Assembly (NCBI GenBank): GCA_012934845.2
Contig: WNNJ02002383.1
Location: 124,001-188,000 of the forward strand
Direction: 5' to 3'
Length of the DNA: 64,000 nt
Source: Pomphorhynchus laevis
Taxonomy: Eukaryota; Acanthocephala; Palaeacanthocephala; Echinorhynchida; Pomphorhynchidae
Shown here: in pieces, positions 36,101-47,101 of the stretch
Layout of the letters: each line of letters begins with the position of its first letter
Numbering within the stretch: the stretch's first letter is position 1
The notes under the pieces: model-generated
Database searches by the model: none
What the model saw: only the letters and a program-made list of their open reading frames with translations
Told to the model about the DNA's origin: nothing
Position numbers and translations under genes: made by a program

Positions 36101-36445
36101 GGTGGGCCCTGGAACGAGCCCAGCATCTGTCATTGAAAGGGAAAACCTAAATGCGCCTCTGGGGCACCTGGGCTATCTCGGGATTAGTCTTCTTTTCGAG
36201 AGGACGTTCCCCAGAGCAAAGGCTAAGGTTTCTTAAGCTTCTCTATCTCGTTATCCAGCATAGTCCGCGCCGATCGGATTTTTCGAGGGTTGAAAGACCC
36301 CTTGGTGGTTCAGTCGGAAAGCGGCATGTTGAATTGTTTTTTTTGGGGGGGGGCTCAGATCTCCCTGGATTTGAGGTTGTGAAGAAGTTTCAAGAAGACT
36401 CCTCGGTGAAGTTGAAGAAGATTACTTGATTTCTTTTGACTACTG
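33150..36445 (+). mobile_element. LINE-C copy 2, near full-length but broken
   Basis: Plus-strand copy of the LINE-C family. An ORF1-like region (about 33275-33885) has little recognisable domain structure. ORF2 follows with AP-endonuclease motifs (ANVYIRPGEIHKN at about 34257, ILGDFNDRTGRW at about 34338), reverse transcriptase (VAVFLDFSAAFDRI at about 35495; a decayed GVAQGFPLS at about 35670; VVYTDDTTALF at about 35765) and a C-terminal part to about 36400. Stops and frameshifts occur (for example near 34770, 35000, 35630 and 36148). The catalytic YADD has become YTDD. Proteins of this type fit the Jockey/I side of the LINE tree; the clade is not certain. Confidence 0.8.
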
Positions 36446-36688
36446 TCTGGTTTTTGATGTTTTGATTGATGTGTCTTTCATTATACTTTTTTTTTGTATT
36501 AAGAAAATCTTTATTTTTTATTTATAAAATAGTTTAGAAACAAAACAAAAATAACAATAAAATTTCCATTCAAAATAAATTATTTGAAAAAAGTACAAAT
36601 GATTCAATTGATTGATTCATCATTTTTATTGCGTTTTTTACCTTCAAAAGTTGCCAAAATTGTTTTACAATTTGAACAACACTGAAAG
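36446..36688. other. AT-rich stretch between two LINE-C copies
   Basis: T-rich and A-rich runs separating LINE-C copy 2 (plus) from copy 1 (minus); the two 3' ends face each other. No gene is seen. Confidence 0.5.
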
Positions 36689-36689
36689 C

Positions 36690-39620
36690 AAGTAAGTAAG
36701 GGTTTTATTAATAACTATATAACTGATAAAAACTTAAGAAACAAAAACATGCAAAAGACAACTTAAAATAGAAACTGTTCACGACGTGTATTTTGGAATC
36801 TTCAACTTATATTCACGGCCTCAGGTCCAGAGGGATCTGAGCCCCTCGGCCGCACCAGCGCGCCGCCCTCTGACTGAACCATTCGGGGTCTCTCACACAC
36901 CTAAGAGTCCAGTCAAGGCGGACTATGGTTGGTAATCTCGAGATGAGGAGCTTGAGAAACCTTAGTCTTTGTTCTGGGGGACGTCCTCGTGAGAAGAAGA
37001 CTAATCCCGAGATAGCCCAAGTACCCCAGAGGCGCACTTGGGTTATCCCATTCAATGACAGATGCTGGGCCCGTTTCAGAGCCCACCTAGCTTTCTTCAG
37101 GATACGTTTAAGTCTATCCAGGTCAGCTTTCGCCGACCAATTCACCGTAACGGTGAACCCCAGATATTTTACTCGACTCGTGAAGATGGGGAGTGGTTGA
37201 TGCTGCAAAATGGAGGAGAGTGTAGAGAGTGCTAGTCTCTTAAGTTTCTTTTTGGTGGCAGGAACGCCATTAAAGACAACCACCTGTGATTTAGAGGAGT
37301 TTAAAATAAGATTGGATGGGGGCAACTGATCTTTTAATCTTAAAAAGAAACGGCTGATGTCAGAGATTACATCTTTGCACCTGCGTCCAGAGAACAAGGC
37401 TGTGGTATCATCAGCATATACCACTAGATGTTGATCACGTTTAAAATTCTTGAATAATACAATGGATGCAGCAAGATATAAGATAGGAGAAAGTGGGGAT
37501 CCTTGAGGTACACCTGTAATAGGGTAGAACTGACGCGCATCAGGGTCGTCTTCATAGTAGAACCGCTTGGTGTACAACAATATCTCCACCCTGTTAACAA
37601 TTCTCGCAGGCAACCCGAGGGACCTGAGAGAGGAGATAACGAAGGGAATGGAGATCCGGTCAAATGCAGCTGAAAAATCAAGAAAAACAGCCACAGCAAG
37701 CTGATGACTATTATCCTGACAAAACTGATGCACTTCACCAATTGCTGAATGGACCGAGCGCCCTTTGACAAACCCATGAAAACTCGGTGGGATCAAATTA
37801 CGCCTACATAAATGAACGCGGATTCTACGCGCAAGCGCTTTCTCGTAGATGGATATGAGGGCGTTTTGAATCGAGATGGGCCGCAGATCTTTAGGACAAG
37901 TGATTAATCTCTTTTTAGGTAAAAAAACTCGACGGCTGATGTTGATTTCCGCTATGTCAGACGGGGAGGCTAATAGCATTGTGATGGCGACCTCCTTTCT
38001 CTGACTGTATGTCAAAAGCTGACAGACACGAGTGGTGAGTGGCGCGTGGGATTTGGAGGTGCCCGGGAGTGGTCCCCAGGAGTTAAGGATATCTGTAACA
38101 GATAAGTCCCTACTCCTGAAGTCACACCAAGGCGGGATTGGTTGGGGAGAATGAGTGGCTCCATAATTATGTAAGGAAAGTGACTCCTCTAAAACTTTGT
38201 CAAGGCCTATGCTACCAATCCAAACCAAGGCTCTATCCTTCCAGCAAACAAATTTCTCCTTCTTGAATATCTTCCAGAAGGAAGCCTGAGAAGGGTTTTG
38301 GTGAGCAATGCTTGCCCTATCCCTGCTCAGCTGGAGCCTATATCTAGAGCTCCAATATTCATTCGAGAGGATATGTCTGGCGGAAACAGAGAGATTGGGA
38401 AGGTGCAACATTTTAGCTAGGACCTTGAGCTTTGTTGGAGTAGGATTGTATATTCGACCTTTATAGGTAGTCGAAAGGATCGCGGTAGCTTGCGATGAGA
38501 GGTAGGAATTAAATTCGGTCAAACTCTCAATTCCAATTCTGGGGAAGAGTTGGATAGCTGCCTGAAAGAAGGCCACTCTAATAGGATCAAAGTGAAACCT
38601 TCTTCTAAGCAACGTATCGTCCTCTAGCCGCCAGCGAATTAGGTCATGAGAGGTGGTCTGTTGTTGACGCGACTGCTCGGTGCAAATGGGTTTCAACAAC
38701 CACATCTTATGTAGCAGTAATATGTCGAGGAGAGAATTTGTTGTAGAGCAATGAAAGGTTGGGGAAGGTGGTTTATGAATAAGATAGTCGATCCTTGCTC
38801 TGCGGAGTGCTGCATTAATCCAACGACCAGTTCTGTCGTTGAAGTCACCAAGTAACATGTCATAACCGCTCCCCAATATTTGATCCAGGAGGTCACGGTT
38901 TTTGTGAATTTCTCCTGGCCGAATATAGACATTGGCTATGCTTATACGCTTACCGTTCTTACAAAGTGATATAGCTAAACAAGATAGGGCTGGACAAGAG
39001 TAGTTTAATAGGAGGGATGATCTTAAGGAGCTTTTTACTAGGGTTAAAAGACCTTGTGATGAAGAGGAGTGAGAGGGGTTATGTAAGGAGTAAAGTGGGT
39101 GTATATGTGCTTAGGGATAAATCGAGTAATATCCTGGGGGAGACGGATATACCGCGTCTCCTGAAGGACTATAACATCTGCATCTCTACCAGATAGAAGG
39201 CTAAGGGCGGAAGCACCTCCCGAATTCCACTGAAGGATATTCAGTGAAAAAGGTCCTTGATTACTTCCCATTGCGTAAGTGTTACCGAAGTGGGACGCCC
39301 TCCACCTAGTCGCAACTAGAGGCGGAAAAGTCGCCTTTACCGCTTCCCGTCACGACAAATGGAGTCGCTTGCCCTACGGGCAATATGTTCATTTCCCTCG
39401 TTAGCCATAGCCCAAATCGAATTCCTTCCGAGCAAGCTTCAGAGCGGCTATGCTTAGCGCTGACCCGTTTCGTTTCTTAGATTTTGGTGGCTTCTTAATA
39501 TTGTTGGTCTTCCCAGAAGGAGGAGAACGGAAGGATTCCGCTAATTGACCCACCAATTTTTGGACCAATTTTTCAAGTTGAATGAAAGCAACTGTCTATC
39601 GCTAATAACAGCAGCACCTG
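36690..39620 (-). mobile_element. LINE-C copy 1, nearly intact ORF2
   Basis: Best LINE-C copy. It contains ORF2 (39271 to 36813), 5' sequence with remnants of ORF1 to about 39620, and a 3' UTR ending in a CTTA-type simple repeat tail at about 36688-36700. No poly(A) tail and no clear target duplication are seen. Compared with copy 2, ORF2 here has a single one-base shift near 39070. Two related copies (33.2-36.4 kb and 24.9-26.3 kb) are much more decayed. Confidence 0.85.
36813..39271 (-). CDS. LINE-C ORF2: AP-endonuclease and reverse transcriptase (one frameshift)
   Basis: Starts MGSNQGPFSLNILQWNSGG, the usual endonuclease opening, with DADVIVLQETR about 30 residues in. After a one-base loss near 39070 (copy 2 has the extra base) the frame stays open from about 39060 to the stop at 36813. 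Ordered motifs are YIRPGEIHKN, LGDFNDRTGRW (endonuclease), FHGFVKGRSVHSAIGE, VFLDFSAAFDRI (palm A), GVPQGSPLSPILY, VVYADDTTALF (catalytic DD), VKYLGFTV and a Trp/Arg-rich C-terminus. The protein nicks DNA and reverse-transcribes the element's RNA at the target. The length of about 820 residues is plausible for a LINE ORF2 lacking RNase H. Confidence 0.85.
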
Positions 39621-39693
39621 CTTAAAGAAAATTGCGGCTATCTTTTCAAAACAATTTTTATAAAAACGTACATTTAAAAAACATTATAATTTT

Positions 39694-39721
39694 CTGAAGA
39701 TGCTAACAGACGTTAGCGAAT
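39694..39721 (+). ncRNA. Hammerhead-like PLE 3'-end motif
   Basis: Plus strand: CTGAAGA, one T, perfect 6-bp stem GCTAAC/GTTAGC with an AGAC loop, then GAAT in place of GAAA. It is directly followed by an AT1 repeat. Confidence 0.5.
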
Positions 39722-40380
39722 CATATCAGCTAACTGAATCTTCATGGTTAATATAATTACAAAATTAAATAAATAAAAATATTTATAAATATTTATAATA
39801 TAATATTAACATAAATAAATAATATATAAGATATCAAATCAGCAAAATGAATCTACGTATTTAATATAATTATAAAATAAATAAGACATATTGACGCTAA
39901 ATCAAGATTAAATAATAAAATAATAAAATAAATAATTGTTATAAGATTTTTTATAATTTATATTCAATTAAAATAAAAAATTGAAATTTAAAATAAGAAT
40001 CAATTTTTATGAATTGACTAATAAATAACAGACGTTGTATCAGAATAAGGATTAGTGGTCATCAGGAGGAACTGCTATGCTATCAGGTTTCGGCCCTATT
40101 AATCCTTTTTCGGCCTTAATAACAAAAAATAAATTATAATGCTAAATCAATAAATCAAAATTTAATAATTAAATAAATAATTATAAATAATTGTTATAAG
40201 ATTTAATATAATTTATATCAATTTCAAAAAAAAATTGAAATTTAAAATAAGAATCAATTTTTATGAATTGACTAATAAATAACAGACGTTGTATCGGAAT
40301 AAGGATTAGAGTTCATCAGGAAGAGCTTCTATATTATCAGGTTTCGAACCATATTCCTCGGTCCAACATATCATCGGGCC
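39722..40380 (+). repeat. AT1 repeat, two or three adjacent copies
   Basis: A short 5' piece (39722-39830) is followed by a long copy (39832-40123) and a further copy lacking the first 30 or so bases (about 40130-40380). The last two share GAATTGACTAATAAATAACA, CAGAATAAGGATTAG and an ATCAGG...CAGGTTTCG block. That block contains the permuted motif GAAA, 22 nt, CTGATGA on the minus strand (40059-40091; 40313-40345). Confidence 0.7.
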
Positions 40381-40528
40381 AATATATATTTTATATATTT
40401 ATATATTTTACTATTTTCTGTTTGTTGATATTTTTATTTTTTTTATATAAATTATCAATTTATGTAATTAATTATATTTAATGTATAACTTTATGTTATA
40501 ACATATTGCGATATTTTTTATTGCGAAG

Positions 40529-40658
40529 CATCTCCGAGGATGCAGACGACTCTATTTATTATTAGATATTAGCAGTAATTATTAACAGTCCAAAAAGAAC
40601 TGATCGGTACTTTCGAAATATCAAATAATAAATAAAGTCTTTTATTTTCTTGGGGATG
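40529..40658. repeat. Fold-back element, copy 1 (diverged)
   Basis: Left and right halves are imperfect inverted repeats around a short centre (CATCTCCGAGG at the left, CTTGGGGATG at the right, with TTTATTATTAGATATT-like inner arms). It is more diverged than the copy 410 bp downstream. Confidence 0.6.
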
Positions 40659-40941
40659 ACCTGCAATAAAAAGGTTAGATTTGACCGAAAGCAATTCTTC
40701 ATGATATTAAGATATACAATTTTTATATAAGGAATTTTGTATATTATCAAAATATAATTTTTAATTACTTAATATAACATTAGCATTTTAATAAATATTT
40801 AAATACTATATAGTTGATATATTTTTAATTTATACCAAATTTATATTTTATAATTTATACAATTTCCTATTTTTATAATTTATGCGAAATATTAGTATAA
40901 CTTTTTATGTTATAACGTATTATAATATTTTTTATGTGAAG

Positions 40942-41070
40942 TATCCCCGAGGATACCTAAGGCTTTATTTATTATTAGATATTTCGACTGTACTTACCAG
41001 TCTAAAAAGAACTGGTCGGTACAGTCAAAATATCTAATAATAAATAAAGTCTTTTGTATTCTCGGGGATG
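40942..41070. repeat. Fold-back element, copy 2
   Basis: About 60-bp arms: left starts TATCCCCGAGGATAC, right ends GTATTCTCGGGGATG, with nearly perfect inner arms (TTTATTATTAGATATTT...AATATCTAATAATAAA) and a loop of a few bases after CCAGTC. It could be a MITE-like element or a transcribed long hairpin. Confidence 0.65.
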
Positions 41071-41821
41071 GTTGTCATTAAAAAATTACACCTGACCCGA
41101 AAGCAACTCTCCGTAATATATAATATGTAATATTTTATATATTATTTTTATATTATACTATATCCCTATATATGTAATATATTATTAATTATATCAATAT
41201 AATCTTTATTATAATATATTATTATACGTTATATAATTAATTTATTTTAATAATTTAGACATTTATATTTCTTAAATTTTATTTTAGGTTATTATATTTT
41301 TTATACATATTATTTATTAATATTATTAAGAAATAATAATATTAAAGAATTCTATTTCTTAATTGCATACATTGTATTATTTATAAGTCAATTCATTAAA
41401 GTTTTATTCATAATTATTTATCTTTAATTAATATGCGATTAGATTTAATTGCATATTAAATCTAATGATGGGGATGGATGAATAAATTTCATAGATTAAT
41501 TAATGATATTAATTAATTATTATTAATTTTTAATTAATTATTTAATTGCTTAATGTTGATCTAAATTTAAATTTTTAAACAACGTTGAGACATTCCAACG
41601 TTTCGTTTTCTTTTTTACCGGCACTAATGATTTTTGATAACAGTGCCAGCACACAAATATTGGCAAAAGGATTTCGTAGAATAATCATTTTCTAAAAAAA
41701 TGTTATCTAAAATGATTAAAACGTGAGAAATAATTCATAAATACTTTATGATTTAGAGCCTGCGTGCCGCTGACATATTTATTGTAAAATATTTGTATAA
41801 ATATGCAGTATTATTTACTAA

Positions 41822-41855
41822 AGTGTTCGAACACTCAAATGAGTGTTCGAATACT
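41822..41855. repeat. Short palindrome
   Basis: 16-bp arms (AGTGTTCGAACACTCA and its complement with one mismatch) separated by two bases. The core GTTCGAAC is itself palindromic. Confidence 0.7.
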
Positions 41856-42282
41856 CATTTTTATTCCACGATAATGTCTTACTAATTTTGTGAGTCATTT
41901 ATTGCGTTTTTGCGAGAATTTTTTATATTAAATTTATACCCACTACAAGCGTTGTTTGTACTCGTAGTAACTATGTCGCGTTTTGTTTTGTTATTCAGGT
42001 TAACTTATTTCAAATTTATTTTTCTAAAATCAATTTTTTATTTGTCAATTCCATAACGCTTGCAAATATCATTTCTGCGTATTTTTTACTTTCGCAAATT
42101 TGTGAACTGATACTTTTTTATTACTCAATATGTAGAGATGAAATAGTATTGACAATTCCACTATTATTGATACCATATATTATATTATATTATGACACCA
42201 ACATTTTTTGGGTGAGGTTAAATCGTAAACTCACCCAAAATATATCTTAAAAACTATAAAGCTGATATTATCTTATAAAAAA

Positions 42283-42570
42283 GGATTTATTTTAACATGG
42301 CAAATGCGTGCCAGCGCACGCTTACATGACCACAACAAAACAAGACTGTAAATCAGGTGTCGATAAGGTGTGAACGGAGGAGGTGTTTGAATGTGATAAA
42401 GGAGGGGGCGCGGCGGACGTCGAGAGGGAGTTTATTCCAGGCGAGTGAGGCGGCGACGAGGAAGGATCGGATACCGTAGTTGTTGGAGTAATTAGGAACG
42501 TGGAGTAAGAGGGTATGACAGGAACGAAGCAATAGCGAGGTGGGGCGAGTATTGTCTAAGAAAGGAAGGA
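42283..42570 (-). mobile_element. LINE-A 3'-end fragment
   Basis: 5'-truncated copy of the LINE-A C-terminal coding end and 3' UTR. It includes the 3' hairpin with the same stem and a changed loop (42306-42321). It is not flanked by PLE sequence, so it is an independent insertion. Confidence 0.8.
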
Positions 42571-43195
42571 ATAATATATATTATTATATATAATAATATA
42601 TCTTTATAAGTGTGCTTTTCGACACCTTTCAAATAGATAGCATGTCTTTAAAGACACTTTATTTTTTAGAGAAAGAAATCACTCAAAAAGATTTTTCGTG
42701 ATTATCTATCTTGAATATATTGAAGGATTGATAATAATAAAATTGTAACAAAAGGCTGAAAACCGTATGTAAATACATGAGAATGCTACTGTGATGGAGA
42801 AATTATGTCAAATTAATATACTGAACGTTTTTCGCACAATTAATTTTTCTTGGTTGAAGACTCATTTAAAAACGAGTCTTCAACCAATAAAAAATTGAGT
42901 GATTTTAATGTTAATTAATGTGATTGAGTCTTCAATCACATTCAGAAATGTGATTACTGAATGTATTAACGGCGCATTGAAAAATAAGGAGTTTTAAATG
43001 AAGTTATTTCTGATTCTATATACATATGCGTCCAAAAATATTGCGATAGAAAATGCAATGCCACTTGGTTTTATTTGATTAAATATTTGTTTTCGTAGTT
43101 CTTTATCGTTACATTCTAAAATCTTTATTCTTATATTTTAAATAATACTATTAGATAATTTTAAATAGTTGATAATGATTCATTTTTGAAAGTTT
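42571..43195. other. AT-rich spacer with small inverted repeats
   Basis: Contains a perfect 14-bp inverted repeat (TTGGTTGAAGACTC, 42850-42863, and its complement 42874-42887) and a 9-bp one (TGTGATTGA...TCAATCACA) near 42920-42941. No gene is seen. Confidence 0.5.
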
Positions 43196-43212
43196 TTTTT
43201 AATGTGGCAAAT

Positions 43213-43229
43213 GCACACAGACTGTGTGC
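43213..43229 (-). promoter_or_regulatory. LINE-B 3'-terminal stem-loop
   Basis: Perfect 7-bp stem GCACACA/TGTGTGC with a 3-nt loop, at the same place relative to the GTGGCAAAT and CTTACA boxes as the LINE-A hairpin, but with different paired bases. Confidence 0.6.
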
Positions 43230-46213
43230 TTACAAGCCCACAAAAGCGAAACAGATAAAAAAAGTTAATCGTTTAGTAGCATCGATTTTAGCTGCTTTTT
43301 GAAAAATCGGAGTGAGGATGATGATCGCAGATGATTAGGTAAGGAATTCCAAAGGAGAGGAGCAGCGATATGTAGGGATCAACGGCCGAAGTTGGTTGAG
43401 TGAATAGGTACGTGTAGCGGAAGAGAATCACAGGAACGTAGGTGAGTAGAAAGATAGCGTGATTCACTTAGAGTTGGCAGATAAAGATAAGAAGGAGAAT
43501 TACAATAGAGAAGGCGATAAGTCAGGCAAAGCAGACGAAAACGAACGCGATGTTCAATACTTAGCCATCCAAGTTTTGATAAATAGGAAGATATATGATC
43601 GAATTTACGAAGTCGAAAAAGGATGCGCACCGCAGTGTTAATGAGGCGTTGAAGAGGTTTAAGGGATTACTTTGAAGAGAAAACGAGAAGGTTAAGACAG
43701 TAATCAATACGTGGGAAAAGAAGGGAGGAGATAAGAGATTTACAAGAACTAAAATCTAGAGAATTTCTGACGAGACGAATATCACGGAGAAGAAGATTTG
43801 AAGACCTAGTTTTATCACGAATGAAGGGATCGAGATGCAGGTTATTGTCGAAGTGAATACCTAGAAATACTAGTTTATCTACAGCAGGAATAATTGTGGT
43901 CTGAAGATACAGAGATGGAGGAATAAGAGAAACAGTGGAGGGAAAAATCCATAACACTTTAGATTTGGTAGCATTTAGGGACATGCGCAAAGAAATTAGA
44001 TGTTCTGATAGAGCACGAAGACAATTAGATGCGGATACGAAAAGTTGGCTTAGGGAATGAGGAGACGAATGAGAATAAAGAAGTATATCATCAGCGTACT
44101 GCATTACTCTGAAGCAGAATTTACTAGTTATACAAGATAAATATCCAAGAAGAAGCGTAAATAGAATAGGGCCAAGTACAGAACCTTGAGGTACACCACG
44201 AGAGAGAAGATAGAGGAGAACACATTGAATTAGAATAGACGGAAAATGATCGATCGGAGAGATACGAAGAGAACCAAGCCAAGGTGGACGAAGAGAAACC
44301 ATAGTGATAGCGAAGACGAAAAAGAAGGATTTCGTGATCGACAATGTCGAATGCAGATGAAAGATCGAGCGATATTACCACACTACACAGTCGTTTGTCA
44401 CGAGCGGAGAGCAGATCAGAAAATACTCTATGACATGCTAGTTCGGTGGAATAATTGGAGCGGAAAGCAGATTGAAAAGAAGGGTAGAGCTGCGATGAAG
44501 AGAGATACTTGTTTATCTGATCTAAGACAAGGTGTTCAAGAATTTTAGATAAGGTTGTTAGAATTGATATTGGGCCATAAGATGAAGGAAGAGAGGGGTC
44601 AAGAGAGGGCTTTTTAAGTAGGGGACGAACAATGGACGTTTTCCAAAGAACAGGAAATATTCCATTCACTATTGACGAGTTAAAGATGCTGGTAAGGAAA
44701 GGTGTGAAGTCTGTTGACAACAATTTGAGAATTCGAGTAGGGATGGGATCGGCAGGAGAGGACTTACGAGTTAACGAAATAAGAAGGCAAGAAACCTCAA
44801 CTTCAGATACCGCATGTAGATAAAAGAGCTCAGGGATACGAACAGACGAGATACAATAAATTTGTGGAAGGACAATGAGCGAATCGATTAGAGAAACAGT
44901 TTTTGAAATTAGGTAATCGGAGAATTGAGAAGGATCAAGAGTGGAGGTGACAGATGAACGATAAAGTAGAGAATTAAGAGTTTTCCATTTAGTTCGAGAG
45001 TCATTAGCGGAAGCCAGTTTGCTTCGCCAAAAACTGTGTGCCTTAGAACGCAGAAGTTGCCTATGCGAAGGACGAAGAGCAAAGAATTGGTTACGATAAA
45101 AGGATGAATCAAGTTCTGAAGATGGTCTGAGATAACAATGATAAGTTCTGAAAGAACGACGCAGTAGGCGTTTTGAAGTCACACACTCAGAGTCGAACCA
45201 TGTTGCAAGATTTTGCCGTGATTGAACAAAAGTTTTAAGAGGAAAAATTTCATCGAGGATAGAGCAAAATGCATTGTCAAAGAGGGTACATAAGTAATTA
45301 GGGGATTGGTAGATAGAAGAAGGATACATTAACGGAGAGCGGTTAATATGAGAGCGAATAAGGGAAAAGTCGAGGAATTTCCAAGAACGACACGAGATAA
45401 TTTTCGCAGGAACATTGATTTTTAACAAAGGGAGAGAACATGTAACAAGGAAGTGGTCGGATAGAGCAGGATCAGATATGCACAATGAAGAAGACAAGGC
45501 AAGACGCGTAGGTAGGGCAACAATATCGAGGGTACCGCCAATAATATGGGTAGCAAAAGAATAATGAGGAGACATGATTTGAAAATCATGATCGTTAAAT
45601 ATAGAAATCGTCTTTAGGGTATTGGAATCACGAAGACGGTCTAAGCGAACATTTATATCACCTAGTACAACGCAAGGTAAACCGGAGAGGAAGATGAAAG
45701 AAAGTAAGTATAACAGTTCACAGAAATAGAGTCAAACGAATGACATGATTCGGGCCGATAGAATAAGTAGATATTGAGAAACAACGAGCCGGCTTTTACA
45801 CGGAACCCAAGTAGTTCGAAAGTGAGAGGAACAAATGGCAACGGTAATGATTGCAATGGTGACCAATGGTGAGATAAAGCTATAAGACCACCGTGGTTAA
45901 TTGATCGATTTGAACTAATAGGTCGTTGACGAGCCTTATCGACCACAGAGAGATTTAAAGAGCGGAGGCGTTTAAGAGAGTAATCATTCTGATCAACGTG
46001 CCAAGATTCGGTTAAACACAAAACATCCAAAGATTTATGAAGGAAAATATCATATACTGAATCAACCTTGTTACTAAGAGAGCGGATATTTAAAACGGCT
46101 ACTTTCCAGGAAGATTTAGGGAGCAGTGGAGTAGAATCAATTAGAGGATACCCCGGATGACTTACTTGAAGTTTTGCTGGAGGATTTACCTTTAAATCAT
46201 TTTCAATCGTTGG

Positions 46214-47032
46214 TCATATATTGGCTGGGTTAGAAAGATTGTTGTTGCCTGTAGACGAAACTTCGCCGACTACTGGTAAGCTCATATTTACTGTGTGGGC
46301 TTCCCTACTTGATGAAACCACTATCTTATGTCCTCTAATAAAATATCGCTTACTCGGGTCTGACTTTTTTCGTTTGGATAATTCTTTCCGTAGTCTATTA
46401 AGTTCCTCTTGTTCAAGTTTCGACAAATCAAGGCACAAGTACACCGTATGAAAGAGAGATGAATTCTTAAGCTTAAACGAAGATTTTAAGGATGATTCCA
46501 CATGGCTGACGCTAGTTTTTACCTTAATTCACGGAGGGGAGTTAGTATGAAGTGCAGGGAGTCGATGAAAGTCTAGTTTTTGTCCGACCAAAGGACAACC
46601 GATTTCCTCAAAGAAATTTAATATAACTTTTTGCTCGCTTTCAGAACCGGGTAAATTACGAACTATCAGATGTGAGGCATTAGCGCTTTCCCTATCAAAA
46701 GAGTTTGCTAATTTAGAATAAGATTTATCTACCTCTGGTGTGCGTTGAAAAGAACAAACAGCATGAGATACCTGCTTATTGATGCAACGGTTGAGGGAGG
46801 AGTTGATAGACTCATTTACTATTCTATGTATACGCTCTTTGTTTGTCCAGCAACTATTTGAATCATTTGATATTAACTGGCTTTTAAGTTTAGTTATTTC
46901 GATTCGGGTTTCGTTGATTGCTTTGGCTGTACAAAATCCACAGAGGTAATCTTGGGTCAGTAAATCTCTAGAAAGCCTTCTCGGAAGGATTACCGTTGAA
47001 TACACGTTGCAATTATCCGTAGTACACTTCAT
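46214..47032 (-). CDS. LINE-B ORF1, RNA-binding-like protein (broken)
   Basis: Starts MKCTTDNCNVYS and has an early CxxC (YLCGFCTAK) that with the first cysteines could form a zinc finger. A segment HLIVRNLPGSESEQKVILNF resembles the beta-alpha start of an RRM fold, and a basic C-terminal part has RLRKELSKRKKSDPSKRY. ORF1 proteins of this type coat LINE RNA. The frame is interrupted by a stop near 46529 between the two halves. The start codon is the first ATG inside the element, 19 bp from the junction hairpin. Confidence 0.6.
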
Positions 47033-47101
47033 TTCGATGGAGTGTACTACGAATGACAGTAAACGCCGTGGAGATAGTCTCCACGGCGTTTACTGTCATT
47101 C
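47018..47101. repeat. Double inverted repeat at the LINE-B / REL-LINE-2 junction
   Basis: An 11-bp inverted repeat CGTAGTACACT (47018-47028, 47041-47051, 12-nt loop) is followed at once by a perfect 24-bp inverted repeat (47051-47074 and 47078-47101) with a 3-nt TAG spacer. The right arm of the second lies in REL-LINE-2 sequence; the first overlaps the LINE-B ORF1 start. Confidence 0.9.

Larger units (their letters stand above)
40381..42282. other. AT-rich region with fold-back elements
   Basis: No coding potential. It contains two related fold-back elements (40529-40658, 40942-41070) and a short palindrome (41822-41855), listed separately. The remainder is AT-rich sequence with no recognisable origin. 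Confidence 0.5.
43196..47035 (-). mobile_element. LINE-B, near full-length CR1/L2-like LINE
   Basis: Minus-strand LINE with ORF1 (47032 to about 46214), AP-endonuclease (about 46030-45430, LCLTESWH and GLIALSHHW motifs; LSDHFLVTCSL), reverse transcriptase (about 44700-43950; LDLSSAFDIVDHEILLFRL, RGVPQGSVLGPILF, VMQYADDILLYSH) and a C-terminal domain ending near 43379. ORF2 is in about four pieces separated by frameshifts or stops. The 3' end has a perfect 7-bp stem-loop (43213-43229) and a T-run instead of poly(A). Its 3' terminal layout is shared with LINE-A. The 5' end meets a hairpin and REL-LINE-2. Confidence 0.82.
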
